From Olsenella sp. An293 (GTDB lineage Bacteria > Actinomycetota > Coriobacteriia > Coriobacteriales > Atopobiaceae), in NCBI RefSeq assembly GCF_002159495.1, contig NZ_NFIT01000006.1:1-64000 (forward strand): a stretch of DNA of 64,000 nucleotides, written 5' to 3'. This document shows positions 61,721 to 64,000 of this stretch, one piece after another. Made by a program: the position numbers and the translations under genes. Each line of letters begins with the position of its first letter. Position 1 is the stretch's first letter. The notes below the pieces were generated by a model, which saw only the letters and a list, made by a program, of their open reading frames with translations, made no database searches and was not told the origin of the DNA.

Positions 61721-62104
61721 CTACTTGTACAGAGCGCCGATCTCTCGCGTGGGCTCCTCGCCCGTGAGCGTCGAGAGGACCGTCACGGCCGGGCCGAGAA
61801 GGTCGATCGAGGGGATCCCGCGGCGGTCGAGCTCGCGACGGATCTCGCGGCGCAGGGTGCCGTTGGCGAAGGTGTGGAACACGGCGCAGGGGCGGCTCTC
61901 GTCGTAGTTCTCGTCGAGGAAGGCGCGGACGGTGTCCACGTCCTTGACGTTGGAGAGACGCTCGATGTCGACGGAGCCCTCGCCGAACTGGGCGGCGGCG
62001 GCCATGACGACCGTGTTGGCGGTCTCGCCGCGGGCGTCGGACAACACGAAGATGAGGGGGACGACCTGACCGAAGATGTCGTCATCCAAATCGAGCTTGG
62101 CCAT
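61721..62104 (-). CDS. half-length DUF299 (PPDK regulatory protein-like) protein
   Basis: The 127-residue protein matches only the N-terminal half of the ~270-residue kinase/pyrophosphorylase (PDRP/PpsR) family. It has PLIFVLSDARGETANTVVMAAAAQFG (usual SDxxGETA start), the FHTFANGTLRREIRREL strand and IPSIDLLGPAVTVLSTLTGEEPT. It stops at GALYK. The C-terminal half, where the family has HDDG and the P-loop G-x-S-R-x-S-K-T/S, is absent and not found downstream in any frame. Full-length PDRP phosphorylates PPDK on Thr with ADP. The ATG at 62104 with GGAGG and position beside ppdK suggest an expressed gene. Confidence 0.8.
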   Translation of the reverse strand: MAKLDLDDDIFGQVVPLIFVLSDARGETANTVVMAAAAQFGEGSVDIERLSNVKDVDTVRAFLDENYDESRPCAVFHTFANGTLRREIRRELDRRGIPSIDLLGPAVTVLSTLTGEEPTREIGALYK

Positions 62105-62163
62105 CACGAGACCTCCTATGCTTCTCGGCTCTTTCGGGGATGGTACCCGCTGTCGTACGTATC

Positions 62164-64000
62164 TTACTTCTTTTTCGAGAGCGCGCCGATGTCCGCGACG
62201 CCGGCAAAGACGCTGACGAAGCGATTGAGCAGGCGAAGGCGGTTCTCTCTTACCGCAGTATCCTCGTCCATGACAAGAACGTCATCGAAGAATCGGTCGA
62301 TGGGCGCCCTGAGTTCGGCAAGGGCGGTGACGGCGCCCGCGTAGTCGTCGCGCCCGAGCGCCTCGTCCACGCAAACGCGACCCTGCTCGCAGGCATCAAA
62401 GAGGCTCTTCTCGGCAGGTCCGAGAAGGGCGGTGTCGACCTCGGAGCCCAGCTCCGGGTCGCCCAGGTGGGCGGCGCGGGCGTAGGCGACGGCGAGGTCC
62501 TCGAAGAGCTCGGGGCTCTGGGAGCGGGCGTCCTCGAGGGCGTGCGCGCGGGCCATGAACTCGGTCGGGTCGATGACGCCGACGGCGGAGACGGCCTCGA
62601 TGGTGTCGGGGCGCAGGCCCTCGTCGCGGGCGATGCCGACGAGGCGGCCCTGGAAGAAGCGCACGACCGCGCAGGCGACGGACTCGAGGTCGAACTCGAG
62701 GCCCTGCGCCTGGTAGGCGCCCAGCGAGAGCCCGACGAGCTGGCGCAGGTCGGTGCCGGGCATCGTGCGCAGCATGGCGATGATGCCGATGGCCGCGCGG
62801 CGCACGGCGTAGGGGTCGGAGGAGCCGGTGGGCGGCTCGTCGATGGCGAAGATGCCGCAGACGGTGTCGAGCTTGTCGGCCACCGCGACGCAGCGCCCGC
62901 AGACGCCCGACGGCAGCTCGTCGCCGGCGAAGCGCGGGCGATAGTGCTCGCGGATCGCGTCGCAGACCTCCGGCGCCTCGCCGGCGGCCGCGGCGTAGTA
63001 GCCGCCCATGACGCCCTGCTGGTTGGTGAACTCCACGACGGCCTGGGAGACGAGGTCGGCCTTGGCGAGGTGCGCCGCGCGGGCCGCGGCGGCCACGCCC
63101 GCCTCGCTCTCCCCCGCCTGCCTGGCGACGGCGGCGGCGAGGCCCTCCATGCGCTCGACCTTCTGGAGCACCGTGCCCAGGCGCTCCTGGAAGGTCACGG
63201 TGCCGAGGCGCTCGACGAACTCCTCCATCGGGCGCTTGAGGTCCTCGTCATAGAAGAACTTGGCGTCGTCGAGGCGCGCGCGCACCACGCGCTCGTTGCC
63301 CGAGACGACGGTGTCAGAGACGCGCGGGTCGGCGTTGGAGACCACGATGAACTCGCGGGTGAGCTCGCCGGCGGCGTCGTAGATCGGGAAGTAGCGCTGG
63401 TTGGAGAGCATCGACTCGCAGATGATCTCGTGCGGGACCTCGAGGAAGGACTCGTCGAAGGTGCCCACGAGCACCGTCGGCCACTCGCAGAGGTTGACGA
63501 CCTCGTCGAAGATTTTCTTGGGGGTGTCGACGTGGGCGCCGCCGCGCTGTCGCTCGACCTCGGCGATGCCGGCGCGGATCTTCTCGGCGCGACGCTCGGC
63601 CGAGAGGACGAAGGCCCGCTCGAGCGTGGCCTCGTAGTCGGCCGGGGAGCTCACGACGTGGTCGCCGGGCGCCAGGACGCGGTGGCCGCGCGTGGTGTTG
63701 CCGGAGGTGACGTCGGCGTAGGTCACGGGGACGACCTCGGTTCCGAGAAGCGCGCAGATCCAGCGGATCGGGCGCACGAAGGTGGCGTGCTCGGAGCCCC
63801 AGCGCTGGCTGCGGTAGTTGGGCCACTGGAGCCCGCCGATGACCTCGGCGCCGAGCTCGGAGAGGATGGGGGCCGCCGGGCGCGAGGGGACGTTGCGCTC
63901 CGCGAAGACGTACTCGTTGCCGTCGGAGTCGACGCGGCGCACGAGGCTCGCGGCGTCGGCGCCGAGCTTGCGCGCGAAGCCGAGCGCGGCCTTGGTGGGC
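62164..64000 (-). CDS. glyS: glycyl-tRNA synthetase beta subunit (5' end outside window)
   Basis: The frame is open to position 64000, so the N-terminus is missing. Typical beta-subunit segments are TKAALGFARKLGA, SQRWGSEHATFVRPIRWICALLG, GNTTRGHR, LCEWPTVLVGTFDESFLEVPHEIICESMLSNQRYFPI, GNERVVRARLDDAKFFYDEDLKRP and DPYAVRRAAIGI. A C-terminal anticodon-binding region (FFDDVLVMDEDTAVRENRLRLLNRFVSVF) is present. The alpha subunit glyQ is expected just upstream. It lies 59 bp ahead of the DUF299 gene. Confidence 0.95.
   Translation of the reverse strand, partial: PTKAALGFARKLGADAASLVRRVDSDGNEYVFAERNVPSRPAAPILSELGAEVIGGLQWPNYRSQRWGSEHATFVRPIRWICALLGTEVVPVTYADVTSGNTTRGHRVLAPGDHVVSSPADYEATLERAFVLSAERRAEKIRAGIAEVERQRGGAHVDTPKKIFDEVVNLCEWPTVLVGTFDESFLEVPHEIICESMLSNQRYFPIYDAAGELTREFIVVSNADPRVSDTVVSGNERVVRARLDDAKFFYDEDLKRPMEEFVERLGTVTFQERLGTVLQKVERMEGLAAAVARQAGESEAGVAAAARAAHLAKADLVSQAVVEFTNQQGVMGGYYAAAAGEAPEVCDAIREHYRPRFAGDELPSGVCGRCVAVADKLDTVCGIFAIDEPPTGSSDPYAVRRAAIGIIAMLRTMPGTDLRQLVGLSLGAYQAQGLEFDLESVACAVVRFFQGRLVGIARDEGLRPDTIEAVSAVGVIDPTEFMARAHALEDARSQSPELFEDLAVAYARAAHLGDPELGSEVDTALLGPAEKSLFDACEQGRVCVDEALGRDDYAGAVTALAELRAPIDRFFDDVLVMDEDTAVRENRLRLLNRFVSVFAGVADIGALSKKK

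Overview
The window looks like chromosome from a high-GC actinobacterium of the class Coriobacteriia, probably an Olsenella/Atopobiaceae-type organism. The reasons are the very GC-rich codon use, CCA-encoded tRNA genes, the MEP isoprenoid pathway, a glyS/ppdK cluster and a large SLH-anchored surface protein. This assignment is inference from gene content, not from a database search. Most genes lie on the minus strand and form tightly coupled operons with 1-8 nt overlaps, often with GTG or TTG starts.

Layout. 1-3.8 kb: two genes of an anaerobic glycerol-3-phosphate-dehydrogenase-like flavoprotein set (minus), divergent from a LuxR-type regulator. 4.2-11.1 kb: one giant secreted surface protein ending in SLH repeats. 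11.3-12.0 kb: hipB with a broken hipA. 12.3-31.7 kb (minus): an Uup-like ABC-F protein, nfo, then the operon der-plsY-gpsA-rpe-cysteine desulfurase-zinc-ribbon protein-coaBC, a radical SAM/DUF512 protein, the operon M50 protease-scpA-scpB-rluB-cmk-plsC-ispH, a small membrane protein and a second ABC-F protein. 32.0-37.5 kb: an OatA-like acyltransferase, four tRNA genes, an amylosucrase and a monofunctional glycosyltransferase. 37.5-49.2 kb (minus): an FMN oxidoreductase, proS and the operon pyrH-frr-uppS-cdsA-dxr-rseP-ispG, preceded by rpsB-tsf. 49.7-56.2 kb (minus): rplS-rnhB-yraN-comM-dprA-trmFO-xerC. 56.4-64 kb (minus): a DUF6273 protein, dgt, ppdK, a half-length DUF299 regulator-like gene and glyS, which runs off the window.

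Function. The core genes join translation (S2, EF-Ts, RRF, L19, GlyRS, ProRS, ABC-F factors), isoprenoid and lipid precursor supply (Dxr, IspG, IspH, UppS, PlsC, PlsY, GpsA, CdsA), chromosome maintenance (ScpAB, XerC, RNase HII, endonuclease IV) and DNA uptake processing (DprA, ComM).

The least ordinary content is non-coding. (1) The 7-mer CGAGAAG/CTTCTCG occurs about 100 times by eye on both strands, in genes and gaps, even where it forces rare codons. (2) Four intergenic palindromes share a conserved core but have unrelated, self-complementary arms, with one compensatory base-pair change in an inner stem. (3) A GTGCG-rich element of about 165 bp is present twice. (4) Several further long hairpins and short direct repeats lie in gaps. 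Genic oddities include a hipA reduced to its C-terminal end, a DUF299 protein lacking its P-loop half, and RseP with an inserted domain.
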